The notes under the pieces were generated by a model. The model searched no databases. It saw only the letters and a program-made list of their open reading frames with translations, and was not told the origin of the DNA. From NCBI GenBank assembly GCA_013399305.1, contig VXAI01000090.1, forward strand, positions 2,813,499 to 2,877,498: DNA of 64,000 nucleotides, in the 5' to 3' direction. The position numbers and the translations under genes were made by a program. Positions 38,151 to 49,768 of the stretch are shown piece after piece. The first letter of the stretch is position 1. Each line of letters opens with the position of its first letter. This DNA comes from Rostratula benghalensis. Its lineage: Eukaryota; Chordata; Aves; Charadriiformes; Rostratulidae.

Positions 38151-41055
38151 TTTATCTCATCTTTGCATTTGGATTAGAGCTGTTCCTTCATAGCCTTCAT
38201 TAGTGGCGTCACAGCATAAATAAATAGAGAAAACAGTTCTAGGAAAATATTTTCATCTGTGCCGCAGAAAGCTCCCAAACCTATGTCTGGTCTTAATCCA
38301 AGCCTTGTTCATTGAGTAGTGGAGTATATATTGGGGTGATGCTTGTTCTGGACCTGCCAGGGGAGATAAATAGAGGTTAAATAATTTAGGTAGCTGTTGT
38401 AGAAAAGTGCCTGTATTTCCAGGAACTGCAGAGTGCCTGCGGAGACCCATGGACTGGCCTATAAAAGCCCTATGTATATTAGAGGTGTGTTTAGCACCTG
38501 ATAGAGCAGCCCTCCTTTCAAAGTCTGTGCAAGCTTTCTTCAAGTAAATTTTTCTGTAAAGCTTGGAGTTACGAAGGAAGAATTTACTGGGGGGGAAAAA
38601 GCAGCATAACTTCAGGGCCTGAGTGGTTTTTTTGAGATACACTGTCCCTGGACATATTCACAGTGCAGTCAACTTCCCTTTCAAATACGTATGATACAGC
38701 AGTCCTGTATGATGTAATTCTGCCTATCTGGGTGTTAAAAGAACTGAGGATGCAAAAGCATGCAAAGCCTGCTTGTACAGTGTCCACTGACGTAGGAAAG
38801 AAATAGCATGAATGCCAGCACAGGTAGTTCTAGGGTATATTTTTTTTAAAAAAAGTTGGCCTTAAGAAATTGTGTAGAAGGCAAATCGTAGGCTGTGGAT
38901 GTGCATGTGGACAGCATGCCTTCAGACGCTCCTTGTTGTTCAAACTTAGCAGTTGATAAGGAAATGCTCTTTATATAACAACTTAAAATGTAAGCTCTTT
39001 AATGTCCCCTCCTCCAGGAAGATAATTTTTTTTTTCTTGGTAAATTGTAGAAAGAGCCTGGAGTAATTCAGTAGCCTGACTTAGCTAAAAGTAATGTTGG
39101 CCACAAACCCCTTCTGTCCCTATGCTTTGTTCAATGACATGCAACTTAATGTGATTTAAAAAAAAGAAAAGTATTCATCAAAAGGTCTGACAGCATATTA
39201 AAATTTTCTTGTGGAATACAGCTAATTAGAACATCTTATTTAGAAAGTAAACTGTGAAAATAAAAATTCCCTTACCTCTTTTTTTTTTTTTTTTGTGCAA
39301 AAAACCACTTAGAGAGCAAATAGCTCTTACATGATAACACCAAAATCAAGGAATTCATACACTCCTAAAAAATAGAGACAAGTTAATTGAGCCATGATAA
39401 TCTTGTTCTTAATTGCCTTGTATAAAGATGTCATTGCCTTCCTGATAGCATGTGGAGCTGCTATTTACTTTACTGAAAGTTAAAGCCTGAAGTTAACTTT
39501 TTTTTTTTTGAAGGTTCAGAGTAAGTCTTTGGTACCTTGGAATTTCACAGGCTGGTCTCATGTTTGGATAAGGGGATGGAAAACAGACCAGTTATTAGAC
39601 ATCAACCTATAAATTGTCATCTTTTGACTTTGATTATTACTTGAAGAAACCCACCAAATCTTGAATAATTCTAATGTTCATGTAGTTTTCCAGTCATTGC
39701 ATACTTCCTGCTTTCTCCAACTGTTATCTTCCTCATGCCATATGAAAATGTCCTGTTATTTATGCTGTGCTTACAGGTATTTGTCTAATTTCATTTCAGA
39801 ATGATTGCAAAACAATTGCAGAATTTTTGCTTGGATTCTGTAATTGGGATTATCTTTTTCTTTCAGAAAAAAAAAAAAGGCACATAAAAGTCTTAGCTGC
39901 TTGAAAACACTAGCATTAATTTACCACCACCTTTGTAAAAGCTAATTTTATTTACAGCATGGCTCAGTGAGTGCAGCTTTTTCTGGGATATATATATTTT
40001 TATGGGTTATAAATAGAAGTTGCAGCTTGCTAGATAGTCCTTCTTCAGTGCTTGCCTTGACTTGTGTTTTAGACCCAGCAAAGTGAAGCTACACTGTCAA
40101 TACTAAAAGTTAGTTTAGGCTTTCATTTTCTTTTAAGTAAGATTTTTAAAGAGTATGTATAACTGTATACATGTTATTTTAAGTTACCTGTAAAATACTT
40201 CAGAAGTCAATGATCTATACAATGTGAAATATGATGACATTTCAAACTTGTACATAGGTAATTCTCATAATACAGCCTAGCTTGGCAGCAAGAGAATCAT
40301 GAAATCCATGTTATATTAAATATTTTGTATTAGATGTATGTCACCAATATAAAACCTGCTATATTTCTAACTTTTATGGGTTAGAAGTATAAAGCAAAAA
40401 CCACACATTTTTCCAGTTATTTTAGTTGATATGCCAATTAATTAGTATTCTGCAATAGTGTGATGTGCGCTTGTTGATTTATAGACTGTTATGTTTATTT
40501 TTTCAGAAAATGAGTCATATGAAAGAGTTACAAGGAAAAAGTATGTATGTAGTTTAGAACAGCCAAATTACAAAATACAAGTTCTGCCCATTTCTAAAAA
40601 AACCCTGTTTACACAGAGGCACTATGTAAAAGTCATATAGTGCTAAATATTATTTAATTTTTTTCTATACAAATACAAATTTTATATAATGTGGCTTAAT
40701 GGACTGTGTTTACGTTATGTGACTGCTAGAAGGCTATCAAGGTAGAATATGACTTCTAGTTCCAATACACTTGGGGGAAAAGTGTACTACTTTCAATAAT
40801 GCTATTCAATTTAAATAACATTAATTTTAGAAGAAATGTATTTCACTGTCTGTCTTTGTTAACTTGCAAATATTTCTGCTAACTTCAGATTCTGAAAGGT
40901 TGTGCTTAGTTATTTTTAATAGGAGAAAGTATGTTTTATCCAATGTTGTGTGAAGCTGTAGCAACACGTGGTGATTTGTTACATGATTCCTGCTTTGTGC
41001 TATCAATTGTTTTGGAAGCTAATATTTTATTAATGGGCCTTCTCTTTTCTTCTAG

Positions 41056-41123
41056 CTGACAGCCCGATCACTGCCTTCCATTCAGTCTGATGAGAGACTA
41101 CAACCTCTGCTTAATCATCTCAG
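41056..41123 (+). CDS. PRIM2: PRIM2 exon, residues ~232-254 (end of N-terminal domain)
   Basis: This 68-base exon follows TTTCTTCTAG. It encodes LTARSLPSIQSDERLQPLLN and then HL, plus the first two bases (AG) of a serine codon completed by the next exon. Human PRIM2 reads LTARSLPAVQSDERLQPLLN here (from memory), making this the most conserved visible exon. It is too short to appear as an open frame in a scan and was found by following the protein. It is followed by GTAGCA, a weak donor, but phase and similarity require this junction. Reading through the donor gives AGG TAG, a stop one codon later. It ends the PRIM1-binding N-terminal domain. Confidence 0.95.
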
Positions 41124-41129
41124 GTAGCA
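41122..41129 (+). other. Weak 5' splice site (GTAGCA) with immediate stop on read-through
   Basis: The donor GTAGCA departs from the consensus GTRAGT at positions +4 and +5, where A and G are usual, whereas four of the other five donors in this gene are GTAAGT and the last is GTAATT. A consensus GTAAGT lies at 41375, about 250 bases into the intron, but its use would retain an in-frame TAG at 41125-41127. Confidence 0.75.
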
Positions 41130-41855
41130 TAAACTGAAAGCCTGACTCTATTGTTTTCTAGAGATTAAAACAATTGTGTTAGAATGTATTAGCTACTTTT
41201 TTTTTTTCAGACATCTCATCTGTTCAATTGGCTTTGACAGGAAAAATAAAACCCTGAAAGTATCCTTTCAACTTAAGAAAAGCTTTATAAATGACATGGA
41301 ACATAATTTACAGAACTCGTGTTAATTCTAAGTAACAAGAAAATATTTGTAGCTTTTAGAAAAACTTTTTCATAGTAAGTGCAAACTTGTTAGGCTTCTT
41401 TATGAACAAAACAAATTCCGAAGTACACTGCCCAGGCCCAGAGTTCGTGTATTCTTTGCAAATCTTTTTATGCTCTGTGGTATTTCTGGAAGATTTCTAC
41501 ATCGCTGTCATTGATGAATGGAGTCCTGTTTGCTTCTTTTAATGGACCTAAGGAGAAGGCTGAAAATGTGAACCATTAATAGTACTCTACAACATAGCTG
41601 AAATAATCTGCCTCTATTTTAATAGTACGGAGTATATAAGAGCTTTCCACTTTCTTTGCATTTCTAGATGAAGAGTAAGAAAAATACTTTTCTGGAGTTC
41701 TTCAGGTTAAGCAAAGACCTGGTCTCTTATATACGTGATTGCTTTTTACCACTTAGAGTGTTTGGGAGAGTTTTCTTACTAGGGTAGTATGCAGGAGGAC
41801 AAAGAGCATACAATTAGAAGGAGATGCGTTGACTTGAAATTACTGAATAATTTAG

Positions 41856-41975
41856 CTTGGAGTGAACCTCTGGAGATCATTTAACCTAGCCCCTGCTCAG
41901 TATAGATCCAGTTAGATCAGGTTGCTCAGATATTTATTCAGTTGAATTTGTAATATCTCTAAGGGTAGAAATTTA
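41856..41975 (-). mobile_element. Old CR1 fragment, minus strand
   Basis: About 120 bases resemble the minus strand of the CR1 3' untranslated region: CTTGGAGTGAACCTCTGGAG, then ATCATTTAACCTAGCCCCTG, then TTAGATCAGGTTGCTCAGAT. No coding part is left. The divergence is high, so the insertion is old and the edges are approximate. Confidence 0.7.
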
Positions 41976-43794
41976 CTTAAATATTGAATGTTAATAATGA
42001 AAGCTCTGTTTTTGAGCACATGCAGCTTTGCATTAAGATCAGTGAAATGATGCTGCATGAATTAGAAATGGAAGTGCTGAGGCTCCATCAGGAAAGCACT
42101 GCACCAGAATCAGGATGCAGATCTAGTTATCATGCTCTTTGTTTTCTGAGGTGCTCTGCTGCTTGAGGTATTTGTACCCAAAATCTGACATTTTATTTTG
42201 ATTAAAAAAATTTCTGGTAATTTTTATTACATAGGAACAGTTTCATGTGTTACCGCTTTTAATGCGAATCAGAATAGGAAAAATAGCTTTAATTGTATCT
42301 CTGCTAATTTACATATGATTGAACTTTGCTCAAGAGCAATGAATGAAATAAATATTGCAGTGTAACTGTTATGCATTTCATTAGGCAATACTTTTGAATG
42401 CCAATAACCTTCCATGTTTTTATTACCATATATCTTACTGGAATTTTAGAAAGTATGCCTCAGTGGCATGCCTTTCTCCATTTGAAGCCAAAGAGCCATT
42501 AGGTTAGCCTTTTATAAATCATGCTCTTGAGGAGTAATTATGGAGAAATTGGAAATTTCTTTTCATGTATGCTATGCATCTATGTAAGTGGAGCAGCCTT
42601 CAGTGCCACAGCAATCACAATCCTCTCTGTGCTTTATTTTTAAATATGAAAAAGGAAGGGTTGCAAAAAAAGCTAGCTTAACATCAGCTACTTTAGCAAG
42701 GATACTGTATCATTTATGCAATAACATTTTTTACACATTCTTATGTTAACTTGAGTATACAAGTTTAATGACTGGTGAGTTACTTCTATTTTGCTTTTGT
42801 GAAAATGGAGGGGCTGTTCCTGTACATTTTGTCACCAATTTTAAAAAAAAAACCTACAAAAATGCTTCTGAGTTGCCTTTTTGGAAGTTCCTTTAAAATA
42901 AACAATATGCCTCAAACCTTATGACTTGAAAAACAAATTTTGGTAGTCAAAAGGTAGATGACCAGATAGGTCTTCTTTGTTATTTATTTCTGTGAATCTG
43001 TGATTTGTTTTTTGCTTCATCTTGCTCATAAGAGAGTATTAGTTAGACACTTTCCGCTACCTTCATTGTGTGAATTCTTACAGCAGTATTTTATTTTTCA
43101 CATATGTCAATAGAGCTTCATCAGGGGAGCAAAAGCAAGCATAGAAATGTGTGAAAAGAGCATCCAATTGAAGGTTACAAAGCATTGTTTGGTTATTAAC
43201 ACCCCACGCATTTTTTTGGCAGCTATTCATACCTGCTTGTGACTCTTAAATTAGCTAGTGCTCAGAAAAGGTCATTTTACTGTGGATTATGTCTACATAG
43301 ATATTTTAATGCATGCTCATTTCTTAAAATGGACATAACATGTATTTTGTTATTGGCTGTTCTGTACTAAATATGTATTTCATCTGTGACATAGGTCCTT
43401 GTTTTGTCCTGTTCTGTTTCATTGGTGCTTTCTAATACTAATTGTACTAGACTGGAAAAAAAAAAACAGAACATTTTTTGTTAAAACATTAAAATATTTG
43501 ATGCAAGATTGTGCTTAGGGATTTCACATATTCACAGTAGGCTACAAGAAGATTTAAATTGCTAAAACTTTAGCAATTCAGTAGGGATGGAGACTTTATG
43601 TCTAGATGCATAAGAAGAGCACTTCTGCAGGTGCTGCTTTCAAAGGAGTTTAAATGGGTTTTGCCATGACATTACAGGGTCATAATACTCCATTGTTTAA
43701 AATCTTCCGCGGAAATAATTTCAAAGATAGACAAAAACTGTTGTCTGTAATCCCATCGAACCAGTATAGGATTGTGCCTGTGCATGAATTAAAA

Positions 43795-44140
43795 GGAGAA
43801 GCTGAGCTAACTTTGTTTAGTCTGGTGAGGGGGAGGCTTAGGGATGATCAAATAGCAGTCTACAGCTGTTTGAAGGACAAACATCACAGTGTTGGATTTC
43901 ATGATCATGCTAGAGGATGGTAACAAATGACAGTGGTCACATGTAGCAGCTTGGGAGGTTTAGATCAGACATTAGGAAAAATGTCTATGCTAGAATGATG
44001 GGGACTCTTGATTCATGGAGATTTTTAGGATTCATCTAGAAAAAGCCATGGCTCACCTGACTAGTATTGGCAGTAGTCCCAATTAAAGTGGGGGGTGAGA
44101 CTAAATGGTCTTCTCACATCCTTTGCAACTAATAGATTTT
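43795..44140 (+). mobile_element. Old CR1 fragment, plus strand
   Basis: The order of segments matches the end of CR1: an ORF2 tail (ELKGEAELTLFSLVRGRLRD in the plus frame), GGTTTAGATCAGACATTAGG near 43960, a GACTAAATGGTCTTCTCAC segment, and an AACTAATAG end in place of the terminal octamers. It is strongly diverged and broken by small gaps. The open frame 43654-43923 runs partly over it and is not a host gene. Confidence 0.8.
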
Positions 44141-46889
44141 ATTAAATCTATCATCAAAAGATAGTTTATAAGGTTGATACAGAAACCAAGCGTTTAGCAA
44201 GACCGGATATTTTTAAAGGGATAATGTGATACTCACACAGACATGTTTGCACTCTTTCACCCTTAGGCTCATCTTACAAGCAAGTGAAGAAGAATGCACG
44301 TCTTAAATGGGCTAGTATAATTTACTATCCTCAACATCTTCATAGCCTTGCTGAATCTCATGATATGGTAACACATCTGTGCATAATACAGTGATACAGT
44401 ATTTACCCAAACACTTCTAGAGCTAGAAAGACTTAGATTCCATTCTTGGAAACAGTGATGTAGTCTTCTTTGGTGTGAATGTGTGTATTGATCTTTAGTG
44501 GAAAACTTCTGATAACTAAGATTTGGATTTTTGAAAAACAAATTTTGAGTGATTGAGTGAGGCTGAATGGAGAGAGACAGAAGTTTATATATGGAGGTAA
44601 AATAAAACTGTTTTCTAAGTGGAAAGTGAAGACATTGCTTCTTGCATTCCAATAAATCACAAAAAGAAAATTATGAAGAGCTATAGATATTTATAGGTGA
44701 GTTAGAAGTAACCTCTGAAACTGTGGAATAAAAGAAAGGATGAGTCCAAAGTAAGAGCTAAAACTGGAAGCGAAAAAGAGAAGAAAGGGAGGGTGATCAC
44801 AAACCTGGTTGATTTATGTTGTAAAGTGTTTTCAAACCAGCAGTAAGTAGCTCTTTGGCAATGTTCAGTAACATGACAGAATGAGGATCATTGTTCATAG
44901 AACAAAGGATAGTTTTTTTCTTTTTTCCCAACGTTTTTGAGAATTATTTTTTTTTAAATAGACATGTAGAGAAAATAATGGCAGTCCATGGAGAAAGCAG
45001 TGTGATTTTCTTGTGATGAAATCAAGGGACGTGGGGAATCTCTACTGTAGAAAATCAGAAGACCTGATACCTAACACTGCAAACGCAGTCCCTTGAGCTC
45101 CTTGGGAAAGGAATCTAACAGCTTAGCTGCTAAAGGCCATGTGACTACTGCTGGCCTTTTTATCCCCAGCTCCAATCTACCTCATATTCTGGCCAGTTAA
45201 AGCATACTCTTTTTCAGAGCACTGCTTTTGATGGCAGTTTATAGGATTCAGCTCTTTGGTGAGTGGTGTCAGGTATCAAGAAACATTGACCTTGCAAAAG
45301 TCATATACTGGTTTTTGATGTAAAAATGGGGAAACATTCATGTAAAATATTTCCTATTTGCTTACCATGCAGAGATCAGTTGGGCTTTTCAGAGTTTGCA
45401 AGCTATGATTTTTCTTCTTCCTTGCCCTGCCTTGGCATTGGGGTTTCTGTACTTGCAGTAGAGTGTTCTACCATGTCCAGATGTCTGCAAAATTCAGAGA
45501 GTACATCCTCTTTTTAGCAGTAACTTCTGAAGTCTTACTTCGTTCACTTAGTATACAGGAAAACTTTTGCCTTTACTTTGGACCTCCTTTTCCTGGGCAA
45601 ATCCTTTCTACGGATGCTAGGAAGTGACTGACTTCAGCTTTGCAATTTTTTTTTCAGTATTGTTATGAATCTAATGGATACTGTAGGGTACCAGCAGAAG
45701 ATCTGAAGTGATTATGGTAGGTCAGGAGGTTACCAGCACTCATCCCGGGATGTAACAACTTACTGAAGGGTCATTTTCCTAATTGGTTGATTACAAAATA
45801 AAATTAAGTTGCTTAAGCAACAGCTGTTTTCTGTGGTTCTGTGCTTCTATTATAATATTTTCGTGACTGTGTTTTTTTGTTTGTAGTTTGCCTAAGTGAA
45901 GGGAATCAGATTTGATTTTACAAGGAAATAGTAATAGACATACTTACATATTTACAGTAGTAATAGACATACACAGCTCAAATACTTTTAAATTATTTAT
46001 CCATTGTTGTGTAATGAAAGAAATAATCTATTAAGTACAGTAAGCTTGCCTAGTGTTCCAATGTGTGCCAGAAATAAGACTAAAGAACAAATGGATGCAT
46101 GTATAATTAAAGAAATAATTTGTACTGTAGTAAAAGCAACTATTAGGTATATGCTTTTCAGACTTATAGTATTGAAATGTCACAAAATAATCTGTAGCAC
46201 CGAGTATCATCATTTAGTGAAACTCGTTTTTTTCTGGAGTTAGCCTCTGTATATCTCCAGGTCTAAGAAATTATCTTTGCAAATTACTTATGAAGCCCCT
46301 TTTTCAGAAAGGAAATCTGTTCTTACCCATACTTTGCAACCTGATTTTGGACCACTATGCTGTATCCAAAGCTCTTGCTTTCTTTATTGCCTGCTGTATT
46401 ATCAGGCTTGAGTTCTGCTGTAAGAATTTCTCTTGGCCTCCTTTGCAGCCCTGCATATATCCTCATTCAAGAAGTCTATGTATTTAAAAGGAAGAGCTGG
46501 GTATTAGATGAATGCATTTTATTTGAAATTACTTTGATGACAATCTCGATGTGACTCTCTGCTGTAGTATAGGGTTACCTGAATTTAACGCAGGTATCAG
46601 AGGTAGCTTTGTTGCTTCATTGCAGCATGAATGAAAAATGCAAAATCATGTGCTACTTTAGTTAGCTACTGTCAGGAGTTAATGTGTTTGCACAGCAGTA
46701 CTGCAGTAAAAGCTTTCCAGCTTTTTATTTGGTACACTTAAGTAGTTTTCAACTTTTTTACTTTTCCCTAAGAGTAGGTGATCATAGTAATACATCAGTT
46801 TGTTTTAAAATGCTGCACAAGTAGCAAAGTACAAGGAGTTCTTGATTACCAGAAGAAAGCACAAGTGGACTCTTTCTTCAGAAGGGTTA

Positions 46890-48108
46890 AGGATTCATGA
46901 CACTGTAGACTGGTCAGCCTCATCTCAGTTCCAGACATATGAAGGACAAGAAGATGATCATAAGTGGTCTGCATTTTGTGAATGGGAAATTACGCTTGAC
47001 CAATCATACAACTGATCATTTTATCATAGAAGGCTTAATGGAGGGGCAGGGAAAGCAGTGGATCTTGACTTTAGAAAGTTTTTTGGCACTATCTCTTGTA
47101 ACATCCTGATTGACAACTGATGAAGTAGTGGTAGGTAGATGGACAGTGAAGTGCACTGAGAACTGCCTGAAGTGCTGTGCTCAAAGGTTTTGTGATCAGA
47201 GGCATTAAGACCGGCTGGAGGCCAGTCACTAGTGTAGTACCTCAGGGATTGACAAAGGCTCTTACATTATTTGTCTCCTTTAATGTTGTAGGTGATGAAA
47301 CAGAGTGTGCACTTAGCAAGTCTCAAAGGATAGAAAACTGGGAGGAAAGGTTTACATCAGATGGGTGGGCTGCCTTTCAGATGAATTTGGACAGGCTGGA
47401 GAAATGGGCTGACGGGACTCCTGTGAAGTTCAACAAAGGGAAATACAAAGCCCTGCATCTGAGCAAGAATAATCCCACGTACCAGGATAGGCTGAGGGCT
47501 GAATGGGTGTGAAACAGGGTTGCAGAAGAGGACCTTGGGGTCCTGGTGACTGTGAGCCACCAGTGTTACCCCTAATGCAAAGAAAGTTAACAGTCTCTTG
47601 GATGGTACTAGGAAGAGCACTTAACAGCAGGTCAAGGGAGGTGATCCTTCCCCTCTACCTTAGCATGGGTGAGGCCAATCTTGAGGTCTGTGTCCAGTCT
47701 TGGGCTCCCCAGTACCTATGAGGAGAGGCTGAGATGGCTGAGATTTTTCAGCCTGGAGGAGCTAAATTTCAGGAGGATGTGTGTGTGAATCTTTTCAGCA
47801 CGTATAAATAGATGTCTGATAAGGGGGAGTAAGAAAGAGAGAGCAGTGGTATTCTGTGATGGCACATGAGGCAGTGGGCACAAACTGATTCACAGGAAGT
47901 TCCACTTAAATGCAAGAAAACACTTTTTACTACCAAGGTGGTGACACACTAGAACAGGTTGTTCAGAAGTTTATGAAGTCTCTGTCCTTGGAGATGCTTA
48001 AAACCCATCTGGATTAGATGCTAAGCAACTGCTGTAGTTTACTCTGTTTTGATCAGGACTAGATGATCTTCAGAGGTCTCTTTCAACCTCAACAGTAGTG
48101 TGATCCTG
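46890..48108 (+). mobile_element. CR1 LINE, 1.2 kb, plus strand, degraded
   Basis: The longest CR1 piece in the window. It starts in the reverse transcriptase domain (ACTGTAGACTGGTCAGCCTC) and continues through broken frames. The plus frame 47177-47512 includes DRLEKWADGTPVKFNKGKYK and ALHLSKNNPTYQDRLRAEWV. The next frame includes LNSRSREVILPLYLSM. It ends near 48100 with TAGATGATCTTCAGAGGTCT followed by the CR1-like 3' end. Several frameshifts and stops show it is dead. It ends about 260 bases before the acceptor of the next PRIM2 exon. Confidence 0.9.
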
Positions 48109-48368
48109 TCACCTGAATTCTGAATGACCTCTCACCACTCTTTTCAGATAAAGGAAGGGTGGAGTTCTTTACCATGTTGACTCTACTGTTGGTTTTGTAA
48201 ATCTTAATTACTTAAATAACTGTCAAATACTGTTTTCTTGGTTTTTCCTGTTACAAAATACTGGCAGCCCTTGATTGGTAAAATAATTTCTTTCTAAATT
48301 TTTAAACTTTAAAAAAATTTTTTTGGAACAATTTTAAATGGTGCTGTACTGTTTACTTTGTTTTTCAG

Positions 48369-48441
48369 CCATTCTTACGTTGGTCCAGATTACAGCGTGC
48401 AAAAGAACACTGGAAAAATTTCTCTAGAACAGATAGATGCT
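48369..48441 (+). CDS. PRIM2: PRIM2 exon, residues ~254-278 (linker and start of C-terminal domain)
   Basis: The 73-base exon follows TTTGTTTTTCAG and is followed by GTAAGT. Its first base completes the serine codon split by the previous intron (AG + C). It then encodes [20 protein letters not shown] and QIDA. Human PRIM2 reads HSYTGQDYSTQGNVGKISLD and QIDL (from memory). This is the linker and the first strand of the C-terminal domain. The KISLEQID motif is characteristic of p58. The exon alone is not frame-preserving, but together with the 68-base exon before it (141 bases in all) it is. As a short exon it gives no open frame in a scan. Confidence 0.95.
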
Positions 48442-49582
48442 GTAAGTCCTCTGTTTATTGGGTTATATTGTATATTTATATGTAACTTTTAAAATTCAAG
48501 TACTCCATGTACAGGAAACACATACATCCTTTCTCTTATTTTGATTCCTATTTGCTTTGTAACTCTTGAGAACTACTTAAATGAAATGGTGATAAAGTTT
48601 AAAATGGAGCAGAATTAACTGAAAAGGCTTCTAATCAAGATTTTAACTGGAGTTATAGTCATTGCTTGATTTTCTGCTTAATTTTATGTGCTGTCACAAA
48701 TACCTAACATAATTAAAAACAGTTAGTTTAACAAAATTTTCTTGTTCAATAATTTTGCAAGCCATGATGTTTAGTTTATCATTATTGCAACATTGGTCTT
48801 TTTAATCCTCTTTCTTTTTTTTTGACTTTTGACTTCCGGAAGGAATTTTCAAAACTAGAAAGTAAATGAAATAGATTGTAAAGTGACATCAATGGTGCTG
48901 AGATAATTAAAATTGCCTTACAACTCCTTTATCTGAACTTTAGAAGTTGTTTATGTTTTCAATGTCCATCTTTACCATGACAGCGTTCCTTTGGCGGTGA
49001 ATTCCATGATGTGACTCAGCTGTTGAAAATAAAAATGCCAAACTCAAGTAAACTTGACTATTTTTTTTTTTTTAATCTCCTTGATCTTGCTTTATAAGAA
49101 ACAATATTTTTCAGGGGAATAAAACCTGCAGATGAGTTGCAATGGATTTTTCTCTTCCTTGTAGTTTTTAAAAGATGCTTAAAAAAGCCCCATCCCTTCC
49201 TCTAACCCCTCAAAACTCTGGCAAAGTCACCTTGCTGATCCAGAAGCTAAAATAAGGAAGAAGCAAGAAACACTATAACGGCACTGTGGCTATAGTTTTC
49301 CTGACAGCAATTAGACTCGTGGTACTTTGTAACTGAAGACAGTCTGATACTATCACTGGTATTACTCTGTCATTTGGATTTTGTTCTTGAGATGTTATTG
49401 GATTTGATGGCTTACGGACACACTTGTTATCATCAGTCCCAGAGCACTCTTCATATTCATACCTTTTCTTCCAGCCATTGGTATTTTAACTTGAGCTAAT
49501 TAATTATCACAATAAGCATATATCCTACAAATTGAATAGCCAGTATGCCTTAAACACATTTTTTTTTTTTTTCTCTTGACAG
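48442..49582 (+). other. PRIM2 intron of 1.1 kb, phase 0
   Basis: The intron begins GTAAGT and ends in a long T tract with TCTCTTGACAG. I see no repeat family or open frame of note in it. Confidence 0.9.
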
Positions 49583-49768
49583 CTTTCTTTGAAATCCTAC
49601 CCTCTTTGCATGCGTCAGTTGCACAAAGCCCTACGTGATAACCATCATCTCCGTCACGGAGGCCGTATGCAGTACGGGCTGTTTTTAAAAGGCATCGGCT
49701 TGACTCTGGAACAGGCACTGGAATTCTGGAAGAAAGAATTTATCAGAGGCAAAGTGGATGCAGACAAG
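49583..49768 (+). CDS. PRIM2: PRIM2 exon, residues ~279-340 (first part of 4Fe-4S C-terminal domain)
   Basis: This 186-base exon has 62 codons and phase 0 at both ends. It follows TCTTGACAG and is followed by GTAATT. It encodes [20 protein letters not shown], then [20 protein letters not shown], then [20 protein letters not shown] and DK. The Cys in YPLCMRQLH is the first of the four ligands of the 4Fe-4S cluster (Cys287 in human). His300, Arg302, His303, Arg306 and Lys314, which contact the template-primer or the initiating nucleotide in the human C-terminal domain (from memory), are all present. The other three cysteine ligands are in later exons outside the window. Reading through the donor adds eight residues and a stop. 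Skipping the exon keeps frame but removes a cluster ligand. Confidence 0.97.

Larger units (their letters stand above)
16584..41055 (+). other. PRIM2 intron of 24.5 kb, phase 0, repeat-rich
   Basis: The largest complete intron in the window, beginning GTAAGT and ending CTTCTAG. It holds an LTR with a microsatellite near 20 kb, four CR1 pieces between 26.6 and 33.5 kb, a second LTR near 38 kb, an N gap, and several A/C-rich simple stretches, each listed separately. The parts 16584-19380, 20764-26640, 29630-31900, 33520-37760 and 38150-41055 show no gene and no repeat family I can name. The stretch from about 39200 to 41000 is especially AT-rich. A TATAAAAG-like motif at 38460 stands alone, without other promoter features. 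Confidence 0.85.
41124..48368 (+). other. PRIM2 intron of 7.2 kb, phase 2
   Basis: The intron begins GTAGCA and ends TTTTTCAG. It separates the exons of the N-terminal and C-terminal domains. Three CR1 copies lie within it (41856, 43795 and 46890 onwards). Elsewhere, in 41124-41855, 41980-43790 and 44145-46885, I see no gene or named repeat. A 14-base word, AGTAATAGACATAC, occurs twice 29 bases apart at 45930 and 45959. Confidence 0.87.
4670..49768 (+). other. PRIM2: PRIM2 locus, partial: six internal coding exons
   Basis: Six exons on the + strand join into one uninterrupted frame encoding 228 residues of the DNA primase large subunit (p58). With PRIM1 (p49) and the two DNA polymerase alpha subunits, it makes RNA-DNA primers in the nucleus for replication. 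The exon order and spacing match the protein order, every junction has AG/GT borders, and no frameshift or stop interrupts the joined frame, so this is the intron-bearing gene and not a processed copy. Intron phases in order are 2 (entering), 0, 0, 0, 2, 0, 0 (leaving). The alignment with human residues ~113-340 needs no gaps (human sequence recalled, not searched). The start codon, promoter, first ~112 residues and last ~170 residues are outside the window. Confidence 0.96.

Noticed and set aside
38459..38467. TATAAAAG motif as a promoter
   Set aside because: A single TATA-like word in AT-rich intron without CpG-rich context, LTR boundaries or a following gene.
45930..45972. Direct repeat of AGTAATAGACATAC with a 29-base period as a tandem array
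   Set aside because: Only 14 bases are shared between two units, so at most a small local duplication.
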